A stretch of 22,571 nt of DNA from Candidatus Njordarchaeota archaeon. GTDB taxonomy: Archaea; Asgardarchaeota; Njordarchaeia; Njordarchaeales; Njordarchaeaceae. A program made the translations under genes and the position numbers. The notes under the pieces were generated by a model. The model was given only the letters and a program-made list of their open reading frames with translations, was not told the DNA's origin and did not search any database. This document shows positions 5,091 to 13,988 of the stretch, one piece after another. Positions within the stretch are counted from its first letter, which is position 1. Every line of letters starts with the position of its first letter. Location: NCBI GenBank assembly GCA_029856615.1, contig JAHKLF010000005.1, positions 1 through 22,571 on the forward strand, read 5' to 3'.

Positions 5091-6659
5091 ATGCGAATAA
5101 AGCGAGAAAACTTACCATTTTTAAATTTTATTCCTCGGGATATGAGAGTACATGAAAGGATAGCGGAAGGATTTCTTAAGTCATCTAGAGTAATTCTCAT
5201 TAGAGCAATTCCTGGATCTGGTAAAACGACATTAGCAGTAGCTTTTGCATTTTGGCGCGCATTACATGGAGATAGAATCGCGATCTTCTTTAGAACAAGA
5301 GCAGAAATTGACCATGCCCTTGGAATTTCGTTTAGAATAGCGGAAAAATTAATCAGAGACGATATCAATCCGCCCTTAGTGATTCCAGTTGGGGGTAAAG
5401 AGGGATTATGTAGATTTCCCCCTAACAATCCCAGAATCATAAAGTGGTGGTGTAAAATACTAAAATGCGAGTATTTAAGACGAAGAAGAACTGAGGATCT
5501 AGTAAGAATGATAAGAGAATCTCGCCCAGAGAGCGTAAGAGAATTCTTCATACTTGCGCGGGAAGCGAAAACATGCCCATATTTTGCATATCAGGCAATA
5601 TGCAAAGATGCTCCTATTGTGCTTGCTACACATCCATATTTGGTTAATGATGAGTTCTTTGAAAGGCTTGGTAATAGAGATATATTAATAGTAGATGAAG
5701 CCCACAATCTAGTCATCAATGAAACGGCATGTATAAGACTTGAAGAATACAAAGACGCAAAACAGATGGTCAGGAGCGATGAACCATCAGAAATCGCAAG
5801 ATATATTATTAGGTTTTGGCGGGAGGGAAAGAAGGACACCGCCGCGCTTTTATCCACTTATGAATCATTTCTAAGTGCTCCTGGATACAGCATAAGAATC
5901 AATGATGAAATAATAAAAATTCTTCCTCCATTACGCTTAATGAAACAACGCCTTATCTCTGTTCGCCAAATAATTCTTTTATCATCATCTTTATTTCCTA
6001 GCAATCTCTATAAAACCCTATTCTCACAAGATATCGACTCTGAAATGATAATTCATCCGGGGCTCTTTAAGAAATCCAAGAAAAGATTCTATGCAGGTTT
6101 AGTTATCGGTCTATCCTCACGATATTCTGAACGCCAGTCATTTGTCTACAAGAAATACGCGGAAGTCATAAAAACTATTCTAAAGTATACTAGGCGTCCA
6201 GCTATTATATTCACGCCGAGTCATGAATTTGCCGAGAAAATTTCATCTAAAACCAGCTTACCTTTAATTACTGAAATGCAGGATGGCCTTGAGCACCATG
6301 CTATCGTGTCAGTTGCTCGAGGACGCTTAGCTGAAGGGGTTGATATTCAGCTTCGTGGCGAAGAACCAGAACTCTTGATAATTGCGGGATTGCCTTATCC
6401 AGAGAGGGATATAAGATATCTCAAAATTATAGAGTTTTATGCTAAGTACTATAAGCTGAGCACATCCGGACTACTAAGGAGCATGGAAATTGGAAGCATG
6501 GTCTCAGCATTAATTCAAGCATCTGGACGTGTTGGGAGAAAAAAGAAGGGAGTTATTATAATCATTGATGACCGCTTAATGAATTTAAATCTCCGTATCC
6601 CGATATATCGTGATCTTGCATCATTGATTCGTGATACTTTAAAATTCCTGCAGAGTTAA
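5091..6659 (+). CDS. XPD/Rad3-like iron-sulfur DNA helicase
   Basis: This 522-residue SF2 helicase is close to the roughly 550 residues of archaeal XPD. Walker A is AIPGSGKTT (39-47) and the DEAH box is 202-205 (VDEAHN), with motif V ARGRLAEGVDI (409-419) and motif VI QASGRVGR (476-483). Between Walker A and DEAH lie four cysteines, C107, C121, C126 and C162, the last in the family-typical CPYF. The C-x13-C-x4-C-x35-C spacing closely follows the 4Fe-4S ligands of known archaeal XPD (C-x13-C-x2-C-x31-C), so the cluster should be intact. XPD is a 5'-to-3' helicase used in nucleotide excision repair and related repair. The gene is alone on the plus strand, a few kb from the XPB-like gene, and ends 3 nt before the convergent surface-protein gene. 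Confidence 0.9.
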   Translation: MRIKRENLPFLNFIPRDMRVHERIAEGFLKSSRVILIRAIPGSGKTTLAVAFAFWRALHGDRIAIFFRTRAEIDHALGISFRIAEKLIRDDINPPLVIPVGGKEGLCRFPPNNPRIIKWWCKILKCEYLRRRRTEDLVRMIRESRPESVREFFILAREAKTCPYFAYQAICKDAPIVLATHPYLVNDEFFERLGNRDILIVDEAHNLVINETACIRLEEYKDAKQMVRSDEPSEIARYIIRFWREGKKDTAALLSTYESFLSAPGYSIRINDEIIKILPPLRLMKQRLISVRQIILLSSSLFPSNLYKTLFSQDIDSEMIIHPGLFKKSKKRFYAGLVIGLSSRYSERQSFVYKKYAEVIKTILKYTRRPAIIFTPSHEFAEKISSKTSLPLITEMQDGLEHHAIVSVARGRLAEGVDIQLRGEEPELLIIAGLPYPERDIRYLKIIEFYAKYYKLSTSGLLRSMEIGSMVSALIQASGRVGRKKKGVIIIIDDRLMNLNLRIPIYRDLASLIRDTLKFLQS

Positions 6660-6662
6660 AGT

Positions 6663-9600
6663 TCATGGTTGGTGATATAGAAATCTCATTCTTCTCCTTC
6701 TTGTTATTATTACCGCTACTAGTCCTCCAGAAAGCCATCCAAGAGTTCCTAGAGCTACACCAGTAAGTAACGTTACTACATCAAACTCAGTTGGTGAAGA
6801 GCTCTCTTCTTCCAATGATACTTCTATTATAACTTTAACCTCACCATAATTTCCCGCGACATCACATGCCTTTATGGTAATTATATAAACCCCACTTTCT
6901 TTAAATGTCACTGTATAATTTCCAGATACTTCCGTAGTTTGATATTCCAGCGTACCATTCACATATAGTTCAATGGAAACAATATCATTCTCATCAAAGA
7001 CATCCCATGCGATGTTAACTTCATCTTTCTCGACCTTACTATTATTGCTGGGCGTTATGATTGAAATCCTTGGTGAAAGAGTATCTATGGTGAAAACTAC
7101 GGTGCTCTCAGCCTCATTGCCTGCATAATCCATTACTACTACTTTTAGAGCATATAATCCATCTTCTGTGAGATTAATGTAAAAGCTAATTTTACTATTA
7201 TTCGGCCTAATTTCAGTGTATAGACTTCCGTTAATGTAGATGTCAATTCTAGAGCCGTCCATGTCATGTAATATCAGCGTGACGTTAACTGAACGATCAT
7301 TTATGAATTCCCCGTATTCTGGACTTGTGACCTCGAATGATGGTGGAGTAGTATCCCTAATAACATAAAGAACCACTGATTTTTCATTGCCCGCAACGTC
7401 GAAACTTATGATGGTAATTGCAAAGAAACCGTCGCGACCAGGATTTATGGATATAATGATATCCCCGTTTTCTCCTTGGTATACTAAGGTATCATTAAGC
7501 CAGATACTAACGTTTTTAAGACTATTATCATCGCTTACCAATGCATGGAGTTCTATTTCGCTTTCATTGATGATTGTATTATTCTCTGGTAGAATTATTG
7601 TGATATCTGGGGGAACAGTATCTCGCGTAATAAGAATCAAACTCTTATTCAGATTTCCCGCCTTATCTATCGCAATTATCGTAATGTTATATTTACCATC
7701 TTCAGCGAGAATTATATCACTCTCAATACTCAGAAAAACTCCTGAAATCACCTTACTATTATTTAAATAGATAGTTATGTTTTCCAACGCGAATTCATCA
7801 GAGAAAGTTGCATTTATTCTGACCTTATCCTGGTTTGTATAAGTGTTATTTTGAGGCGCTACTATAAAAATATCTGGGGCTCGTGTATCCCTATAAACAT
7901 AGATAACGGTTCTATTCATGTTCCCCGCGACATCTTTTACGGCAATTGTAAATATGTATACACCATCTGTTTCTAATTCAATTTGAGTTTCGAGTCTACT
8001 TAGCTTCTCTGAGAGTATTTTAGTATCGTTCTTCCAGACTTCAACAATATCTATGTCAACGTCATCAGAAAACGTTATGTTGAAAAAGATGCTCCCAGTA
8101 TTCACGTATGTGTTATTCTTCGGAGAAACCACGATTATATTAGCTGGAGTTAAATCCACCCTAACCGATGTTGTTTTCTCCCCTAAGTTCCCCATTGTAT
8201 CAGCAGCTTTAACTCTAACCTCATGCGACCCTTCATCCAAGATTACATTTAATTGCACATTAGACGTATCCGACCTATTCTCCTTTAATTCCCCATCAAT
8301 GATTACAGCTATCCAAGCAATATCTAACGTATCATTAGCTGAAGCTCCCACGGATACATTTGTACTATTAGTTACTTGAGGCACAGATATCGTTATCTGA
8401 GGCGGCTCTGTGTCGATATAAATGTCAAATGCAAGATTATAACTGCGATTCACTACATCATATACCACCAGTAGTCCATCATGATAACCACCAGTAAGCG
8501 TTAAAGAAACGTTTAAAAGCATGTTATCTGTGACCAGATTACCAGTAGAAAGAATCGATGAATCAATTTCTAATGAGAAATTCTTTAGCATTAGGTCATC
8601 TGACATGTTAATGACCAGTTGGAATGGGTTTCGCGCTGGAACATATGCATTTATCTGAGTGTTAAATTCCGGTTCTAGTATCTCAGCATATGGTGCTTCC
8701 GTGTCATTAACGATGCTCATCGTAAAAATAGCTGCTCCAGAAATGAAGTCTATTATTACCTTATCTGGATATTTGCGAGATATGGATGCTTTTGGAGATG
8801 GCAAGTGAATTGTTCTATTGTGAGTAAATGAATAATTATAATAGAATCGGATTGTAGTATTAGATAATAAACCAAAGCATGTAGCTGTTTTGAAAGCCTC
8901 GTTTTCAAATACCCATGAGGTTTTTGTGATACTCCCATCCCTGTCTCTATAAATGTACGTGTTATTTGACAGTCCATAATCCTCGAACACGAAGAATCCG
9001 TTACCTAAGGAGTCAATATAATAATGGATTACTTCATCAAGCCCTCTAACAGAACTATATTTCTTAATCACGTTTCCCGTAATATTACTTAGAATCGTTA
9101 TATTACTACGCACATTAAGGAAAATGTAATTCGGAGGCAATGTGAAGTTAGCGATGATGTAACAGAAAACTCCAGCATCAATATATCCATCGCCATCGAT
9201 GTCATTAAAAGCAATTTGCGCCTTGTAGTGCACCGCCGTTTCCTGGCTATCATGTGATAATGTTACCTCTCTCTCGCCAATAATGCCTAATGTCTCCGGA
9301 TCAATCTTTCTCACCTTCGCTAAAAGAGTAGGCGATGAGTAGTGCTGAGACAGATAAACTAATGAATCATTAACAATATCTAAGAAGACCGGCGTTTCTC
9401 CTATTATTAGAACACTATTTCTCGCGGAGTCTTTTATCGTGCCATTTGAGAATGCTAAGTAATATTTATTTAGTTGGGGATAGTATGCTACTAATTCTAT
9501 GTCATTAGAACTAATTTTTGATATAATATTCCCCTTAGCATCATATATAATCAGCGTACCATTTGTTAAAAAGACAGCCAGAGAGTGTTCAGAGATGATT

Positions 9601-11078
9601 ACATGATCTATGATGCTCTCTTTATATCGGATCTCTAAGGGTCCATATGAATACCAATACGCATATAGAATCCTATCATTATACACCACAAGTCCATTAA
9701 GCGAACTGTCATAACCAAATTTATCACTAATATAAGGTATTTTATCCGTTATGTATTCACTTGAAGATACATCTATACGCATCAGCGTTCCATTAAGCGA
9801 GACAGCATAAACCTTAGAACTAGACGCAGAGAAATCGACCGCGGGGAACCTGAATGCGGATAAGAGATGAAGGGTAGCGTTGAGTATAATTAGATGCGTA
9901 CTATTTATGTATACAATTTTGTCGGTTACGGCGAATGCTTTTGTATTCTGTATTGCTTCTATCGTCTCGTTTTTTCCTTTCCAATATCCAGAATAAAGAA
10001 CACCGATGTGTGTCCCATTGGATATAACGGTCTCTGAAACCCCGTCTCCTGTTATATCTTCGAGAATAGACCAGTAATTTCCATTTTTCATTATTCCTTC
10101 AATATAATAGAGACGCGTTCCATAATCTCGTTCCATATAGGTCCTGCCAGTTTCATTATAATAACCCGCTCTTATATTCCAGTACGTAGTGTTTAAGAAA
10201 AAGACTAAGAGCGCATTTTGTCCCTTATAGCTTCCCACTAAGAGATTATAAGCTTCATCAAAATATCGAAGACCAACGAGTGTGTAGTTCCCGTCGTTCT
10301 CTTCTATGTCATTAATATAGCCTATCCAATCATAATACTCTGAATTTCTCTTAATTCTGAATAAAAGAAAAGGCTTATCATTAAAACAGATAATTTTTCT
10401 AACGAAAATATTCCTCGGCTGGGAGCTTATAACATTATTCCGTTGATCGATTACTATTCCTATCTCTCCAGAACTTAACATCCCCCCATAATTGGAAAAT
10501 ATAATTAACTTGTTAGAATTGTACGCGTAGATTATCATTTCAATGAGATTGTCATTGTTGAAATCTCCGATCGAAAGTCTATCGTATGTAGAATTCTTCG
10601 AAATGATCCACCGAAATAATCCATTATATTGAAACAAATACGCATTTTCTTCTGTCAACACCCCGAGATAGCTATCATATGATTGGAAATCTATTATCTT
10701 AGTGAAAAAATGACTCATTGTGTGATTATGAAAATAAATAGATGAATTCGTGAAAAAAACTAGCTCATTAGCGTGCATAATTGTAATGTTTCTTGTATTA
10801 ATATGAAGCCCTCTTAAAGGTTCTATGATAGACGTTGTGATGGGGGGCAACTCTTGAAGATTACCCTTGAGACTTAAGACAGAACTTGTTTGAGACCATT
10901 TATTATTAAAAGTCTCTTTTGTATTGATAGGCAAGAGATGCTGGAATTCTAGGAATGGAGATTCAGGGTTGATATTATGCGTAGTATTATTAGTTTTCAC
11001 ACAAGTAACTTCAGATATCATTGGGTAATTAAGTAGTATAATCACGACCAGAACTAGAGTAATGAGGCATTTTCTCAA
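6663..11078 (-). CDS. Large membrane-anchored surface protein: FG-GAP/propeller part plus seven Ig-like repeats
   Basis: The 1471-residue product starts at TTG 11078-11076; GGTGA at 11090-11086 sits 7 nt upstream and gives a clean signal peptide (MRKCLITLVLVVIILLN). Residues about 60-790 are beta-rich with FG-GAP/VCBS-type acidic loops (GDFNNDN at 171, DITGDGVSE at 341, DIDGDGYID at 627), suggesting a propeller. Residues 792-1420 hold seven Ig-like repeats opened by DT-x-x-P motifs at 792, 889, 975, 1064, 1153, 1242 and 1332, each with LxEDGxY...VxDxAGN. A single helix (about 1434-1458) and RRRRMRF follow, so nearly the whole chain is outside the cell. N-x-S/T sequons are very dense, as in glycosylated S-layer-associated proteins. 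Adhesion or envelope structure is the likely role (inference). Confidence 0.85.
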   Translation of the reverse strand: MRKCLITLVLVVIILLNYPMISEVTCVKTNNTTHNINPESPFLEFQHLLPINTKETFNNKWSQTSSVLSLKGNLQELPPITTSIIEPLRGLHINTRNITIMHANELVFFTNSSIYFHNHTMSHFFTKIIDFQSYDSYLGVLTEENAYLFQYNGLFRWIISKNSTYDRLSIGDFNNDNLIEMIIYAYNSNKLIIFSNYGGMLSSGEIGIVIDQRNNVISSQPRNIFVRKIICFNDKPFLLFRIKRNSEYYDWIGYINDIEENDGNYTLVGLRYFDEAYNLLVGSYKGQNALLVFFLNTTYWNIRAGYYNETGRTYMERDYGTRLYYIEGIMKNGNYWSILEDITGDGVSETVISNGTHIGVLYSGYWKGKNETIEAIQNTKAFAVTDKIVYINSTHLIILNATLHLLSAFRFPAVDFSASSSKVYAVSLNGTLMRIDVSSSEYITDKIPYISDKFGYDSSLNGLVVYNDRILYAYWYSYGPLEIRYKESIIDHVIISEHSLAVFLTNGTLIIYDAKGNIISKISSNDIELVAYYPQLNKYYLAFSNGTIKDSARNSVLIIGETPVFLDIVNDSLVYLSQHYSSPTLLAKVRKIDPETLGIIGEREVTLSHDSQETAVHYKAQIAFNDIDGDGYIDAGVFCYIIANFTLPPNYIFLNVRSNITILSNITGNVIKKYSSVRGLDEVIHYYIDSLGNGFFVFEDYGLSNNTYIYRDRDGSITKTSWVFENEAFKTATCFGLLSNTTIRFYYNYSFTHNRTIHLPSPKASISRKYPDKVIIDFISGAAIFTMSIVNDTEAPYAEILEPEFNTQINAYVPARNPFQLVINMSDDLMLKNFSLEIDSSILSTGNLVTDNMLLNVSLTLTGGYHDGLLVVYDVVNRSYNLAFDIYIDTEPPQITISVPQVTNSTNVSVGASANDTLDIAWIAVIIDGELKENRSDTSNVQLNVILDEGSHEVRVKAADTMGNLGEKTTSVRVDLTPANIIVVSPKNNTYVNTGSIFFNITFSDDVDIDIVEVWKNDTKILSEKLSRLETQIELETDGVYIFTIAVKDVAGNMNRTVIYVYRDTRAPDIFIVAPQNNTYTNQDKVRINATFSDEFALENITIYLNNSKVISGVFLSIESDIILAEDGKYNITIIAIDKAGNLNKSLILITRDTVPPDITIILPENNTIINESEIELHALVSDDNSLKNVSIWLNDTLVYQGENGDIIISINPGRDGFFAITIISFDVAGNEKSVVLYVIRDTTPPSFEVTSPEYGEFINDRSVNVTLILHDMDGSRIDIYINGSLYTEIRPNNSKISFYINLTEDGLYALKVVVMDYAGNEAESTVVFTIDTLSPRISIITPSNNSKVEKDEVNIAWDVFDENDIVSIELYVNGTLEYQTTEVSGNYTVTFKESGVYIITIKACDVAGNYGEVKVIIEVSLEEESSSPTEFDVVTLLTGVALGTLGWLSGGLVAVIITRRRRMRFLYHQP
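6819..8705 (-). repeat. Seven tandem Ig-like repeats of about 89 residues
   Basis: Repeat starts fall at residues 792, 889, 975, 1064, 1153, 1242 and 1332 of the surface protein, giving periods of 97, 86, 89, 89, 89 and 90. Shared landmarks are DT-x-x-P at the head, a central NxTxV or NGxL turn, and a closing DG-x-Y-x(7)-D-x-AGN. Confidence 0.75.
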
Positions 11079-11128
11079 ACCTCTTTCACCATTATGTAGT
11101 CAATAATGAGGAATAATCATTTATTGAT

Positions 11129-11142
11129 CCTTTATAAAATAG
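11129..11142 (-). promoter_or_regulatory. TATA-like box of the large surface protein
   Basis: On the minus strand CTATTTTATAAAGG lies about 55 nt upstream of the TTG start. Transcription would begin near 11105-11110 and include the GGTGA ribosome-binding site. The divergent plus-strand gene shares this intergenic region. Confidence 0.4.
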
Positions 11143-11231
11143 ATTGATTTCTGAATTAAAATATTGGTAAAACGAAATTCTTCAGTCTAAAATGCATTTG
11201 TAGAATTATTATTTACGGCAATGGGATTAAC

Positions 11232-11609
11232 GTGAAAGCATATGACCTCATACATCAATTATACATATTTGATTATGGTAGCCTGCTAGCAATTTTGCAT
11301 TTTAGGGAACATGGTGTTAAAATCAGGATGATCTTCAACGAGGACGAGATGATTGAAGGAATGGCAATAATAGCTGGATTAATAAGAAAATTCCATAGCA
11401 GGAAATTATTCATTGCGGATAAATTCGTAGGTTATATGGGACGAGAATACATACTGGTGGCATCTATTAAGAACAAATCATTCGCACCATTTTTACTTGG
11501 ATTGTTAAGGAGAATAACAGTCAAATTAGATAATATAGGAATATTACCAGTCGATACCGTTGTACAAATAACGCTTAGAGAATTACGAACAAATTTGGAT
11601 CTCTCTTAA
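11232..11609 (+). CDS. Small protein, longin-like fold suspected
   Basis: The product is 125 residues from GTG 11232; the nearby ATGs are out of frame. By eye it follows a longin/profilin-like order: strand (LIHQLYIFDYGSLLAIL), strand (VKIRMIFN), a long helix (EMIEGMAIIAGLIRKF, 39-54), strand pair (KLFIADKFVGYMG and REYILVASIK) and a final helix (FAPFLLGLLRRI). This is the layout of archaeal longin/roadblock-like modules that partner small GTPases or membrane receptors, but no diagnostic motif proves it. There is no signal peptide or transmembrane helix. It diverges from the large surface protein and converges on the 345-residue unknown, with about 20 nt between stops. Confidence 0.5.
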   Translation: MKAYDLIHQLYIFDYGSLLAILHFREHGVKIRMIFNEDEMIEGMAIIAGLIRKFHSRKLFIADKFVGYMGREYILVASIKNKSFAPFLLGLLRRITVKLDNIGILPVDTVVQITLRELRTNLDLS

Positions 11610-11629
11610 AATATCTATGGAAAATTCTT

Positions 11630-12667
11630 CTATTTCGATTCCCACAAGGGGATAAACCTTTCTCTTATTTCTCTATAATAATTCTCAAATTTTACGAGTC
11701 TTGATAATACCCAGTAATCTCCTTCCTTATACACACGTAACTCAAAATCTCTTAACAACTGCATAGCTGGGTTTCTTGATACCCATATAATGCCCTCACG
11801 ATGATTTATTATCTGAATAAGAGCTCGATTCCATGCATCAGAATTTATTATGACTAATCCAGAAAACGTTAATAGTGCAGCTGCAATAGCGGAAAGCATT
11901 GCAGGAGGACTCAACTGCTGGATATCAATGTATACCCTACCTCGTAATTTCCCCCTTTCCCGCGATAGAACACCTCTCGCCAATACTTCCCGCAACGCTT
12001 CAGCTTCTCTTCCACCAACAGCAATCTCCTCATCACTTAATAATTCTTCGCCACCACCAGTTAACATCGAGAGAATCTCCGTTGAGAATCTTTCTCCTAT
12101 GGTTAATGAGGCTATTACTCTACTTAGTTCTGATAATATTCGCCTCGTTGCTGAGCCTAAGGGGATTTTATCGATGTAATTAAAATTCATTTCCAGAGGT
12201 TTTCTAAATCCACGCGAATCCATCCAACATACTTCTTCGATATTATTGGCCAGATACATCAGCAGTCTATAATCGTTTATTCCGTAAACGAGAATTCTTT
12301 TTAATGGAAGCATAACAAGATGATCTCCACTAAGATCTATTCCAAGAGGAATACCAATTTCATCTTCTATTGGTATAAGTAAGGATGCTATAATGGACTC
12401 GTCAAAATAACCCGTAGCAAGATCTTTATTTACTACTTCGAATCCTAGAGCTTTTAAGGTCTCTTCAGCATCTTTTCTTTTATCTCTTGGAACGTAAATT
12501 CCAACTTTTGCTTGCCTAACATATCTGACTACATCCTTATCTCTAAGTCTCATCCTAGGAGTATAATCGATTATTATTCCTCCCTCGAACATCTTTGCAA
12601 TTATTTTTAGAACTCGCCTGTAATAGCTCGTCTTTAGACTGTTTGGTGAAACGTAAATCTCTTGCAA
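11630..12667 (-). CDS. Unknown 345-residue protein, possibly a P-loop-less HerA-like relative
   Basis: The start is TTG 12667; no ATG or GTG lies upstream in frame and there is no clear Shine-Dalgarno site, so the N-terminus is uncertain. No signal peptide or membrane segment is present. EDEIGIPLGIDLSGDHLVML (101-120) followed by KRILVYGINDYRLLMYLANN resembles the strand-P-loop-helix of HerA/DUF87-type ATPases, where GIDLxGxH precedes GTTGSGKS; here the loop is GINDYR and cannot bind phosphate in the usual way. RVYIDIQQLSPPAMLSAIAA (244-263) and GLVIINSDAW (270-279) could match later core strands. The HerA link is speculative. It is the third gene of an operon behind the DUF389 gene (47-nt gap). 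Confidence 0.5.
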   Translation of the reverse strand: MQEIYVSPNSLKTSYYRRVLKIIAKMFEGGIIIDYTPRMRLRDKDVVRYVRQAKVGIYVPRDKRKDAEETLKALGFEVVNKDLATGYFDESIIASLLIPIEDEIGIPLGIDLSGDHLVMLPLKRILVYGINDYRLLMYLANNIEEVCWMDSRGFRKPLEMNFNYIDKIPLGSATRRILSELSRVIASLTIGERFSTEILSMLTGGGEELLSDEEIAVGGREAEALREVLARGVLSRERGKLRGRVYIDIQQLSPPAMLSAIAAALLTFSGLVIINSDAWNRALIQIINHREGIIWVSRNPAMQLLRDFELRVYKEGDYWVLSRLVKFENYYREIRERFIPLWESK

Positions 12668-12714
12668 TGCAGAAAACCCTTGATTATTTAAACTAAGAGC
12701 AGAGGATTCATGAT

Positions 12715-13974
12715 TTACTGTATATGTACATATGAAGATATAATGTTTATTGATAGGTAAACTTTCGCCTTTATGTGAAACTTCTCCGCTACATACTGTT
12801 TTATTTCTGATGCCAAACTTATTATTGAGTCATTAAAGCTCGAAACTCCTATTGTTAGGTAAATATAAGCCGTATTCGCCTGCTTTGAGTAAACGATGTC
12901 TAGATTTACTATCTCTATGTCCGGATGGTACTTCGACATATAGGCGATTATACTCATTCTAATCTCATTCTCAATCCTTTTCTCTTCATAATGGCTTATT
13001 GTAGCATAGATAATGGGAGCCGAGACAACGAGGAAGGCGAATATAAGGCCTACTAGCCGCTCCCTAGCGATTCTCTTGGCAATCAGTTCTTTCCGTATGG
13101 ACTCCCCTGGCTTAATGCCCACTAACCAGAAAAACAAAATGCTCATTGAGTTAATCGCTAATACATTTATTACTAGTAGAATCGTGGAACCATAGATAAT
13201 TGCGCACGCGCCTTCTACTCCTTTAAGATAAAAAGCAAATCCTATTCCTATGTTGACCGCTGGAGGAATTATGGAAGCTGCAATTGCAACTCCAACTAGA
13301 GCAACTGGAGCTATACTAACGATGCTTATCGCCGCTGCAACTCCCGCCACAACAGCGAAGATTATATCCACATATGTTGGATGCGCTCTCGCTAAGACTT
13401 CACTCGTAGGATTAGTATATGGTAACATCATTGTAAAGACAAAACCAGTTAGTATTGCTAATAGAAGTCCCGCTATTTCTGATCTTATGCTTTCTCTTCG
13501 AAGGTCATCTATATTTAGTACGATGCCAAGCGACGTTCCGAGGATAGGACCAATTAGCGGAGCAATGATCATGGATGCTATCGTAATTATTACGTTATCA
13601 GTTAATAAACCTAATGTGGCTAGTACGGCAGCTAATATACAGGATAATGCGTATGTTCTATTGAATTCCGCTTGGTCTCGGATGTCACTAAGAATCTCTT
13701 CCCTTGAAACTCTCTTGGCACCTCTTTTTATGAATGGTTCCGTTGTTCTAGCTGCAAATTCTAGATTATATACCTGATACGTTCCGTAAAGTGTACCGAC
13801 ACCAACCTTTTTTATTGCGTCAATCACGGTCTCGACGTATTCGTCTTCAACCGAGATTATGATTAATACTTTATCCTTTCCCACAATTTTCTCATAAAAA
13901 ACCTTTAGATTCTCTAAAATTGTGGTAATCATGTTCTCCTTATCGACTGGAACTATAACGTGGATTCCCCTCAT
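12715..13974 (-). CDS. DUF389-family integral membrane protein
   Basis: The 419-residue product has the DUF389 architecture. An N-terminal cytoplasmic ferredoxin-like part (1-100, with MRGIHVIVPV and VLIIISVEDEYVETVIDAIKK split by a helix) is followed by about seven membrane helices (107-285 and 307-325). The family signature SMIIAPLIGPILGTSLG spans 134-150, and a second conserved SIIPPAVNIGIG spans 234-245. A C-terminal soluble alpha/beta tail (340-419) follows. Members occur across bacteria and archaea and their function is not established; transport has been suggested. GAGG lies 9 nt before the ATG. The gene begins 14 nt after the CofD-like stop, so the two are very probably co-transcribed. 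Confidence 0.85.
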   Translation of the reverse strand: MRGIHVIVPVDKENMITTILENLKVFYEKIVGKDKVLIIISVEDEYVETVIDAIKKVGVGTLYGTYQVYNLEFAARTTEPFIKRGAKRVSREEILSDIRDQAEFNRTYALSCILAAVLATLGLLTDNVIITIASMIIAPLIGPILGTSLGIVLNIDDLRRESIRSEIAGLLLAILTGFVFTMMLPYTNPTSEVLARAHPTYVDIIFAVVAGVAAAISIVSIAPVALVGVAIAASIIPPAVNIGIGFAFYLKGVEGACAIIYGSTILLVINVLAINSMSILFFWLVGIKPGESIRKELIAKRIARERLVGLIFAFLVVSAPIIYATISHYEEKRIENEIRMSIIAYMSKYHPDIEIVNLDIVYSKQANTAYIYLTIGVSSFNDSIISLASEIKQYVAEKFHIKAKVYLSINIISSYVHIQ

Positions 13975-13988
13975 ACTTCTTTCCTCAA

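Noticed and set aside
5063..5551. 162-residue minus-strand ORF over the XPD-like gene
   Set aside because: Antisense to the Walker A and Fe-S part of a clear helicase; composition rich in Ser, Leu and Ile as expected of a shadow frame.
13250..13777. 175-residue plus-strand ORF over the DUF389 gene
   Set aside because: Exact antisense of the membrane helices of a well-supported family; hydrophobicity is inherited from the complementary codons.
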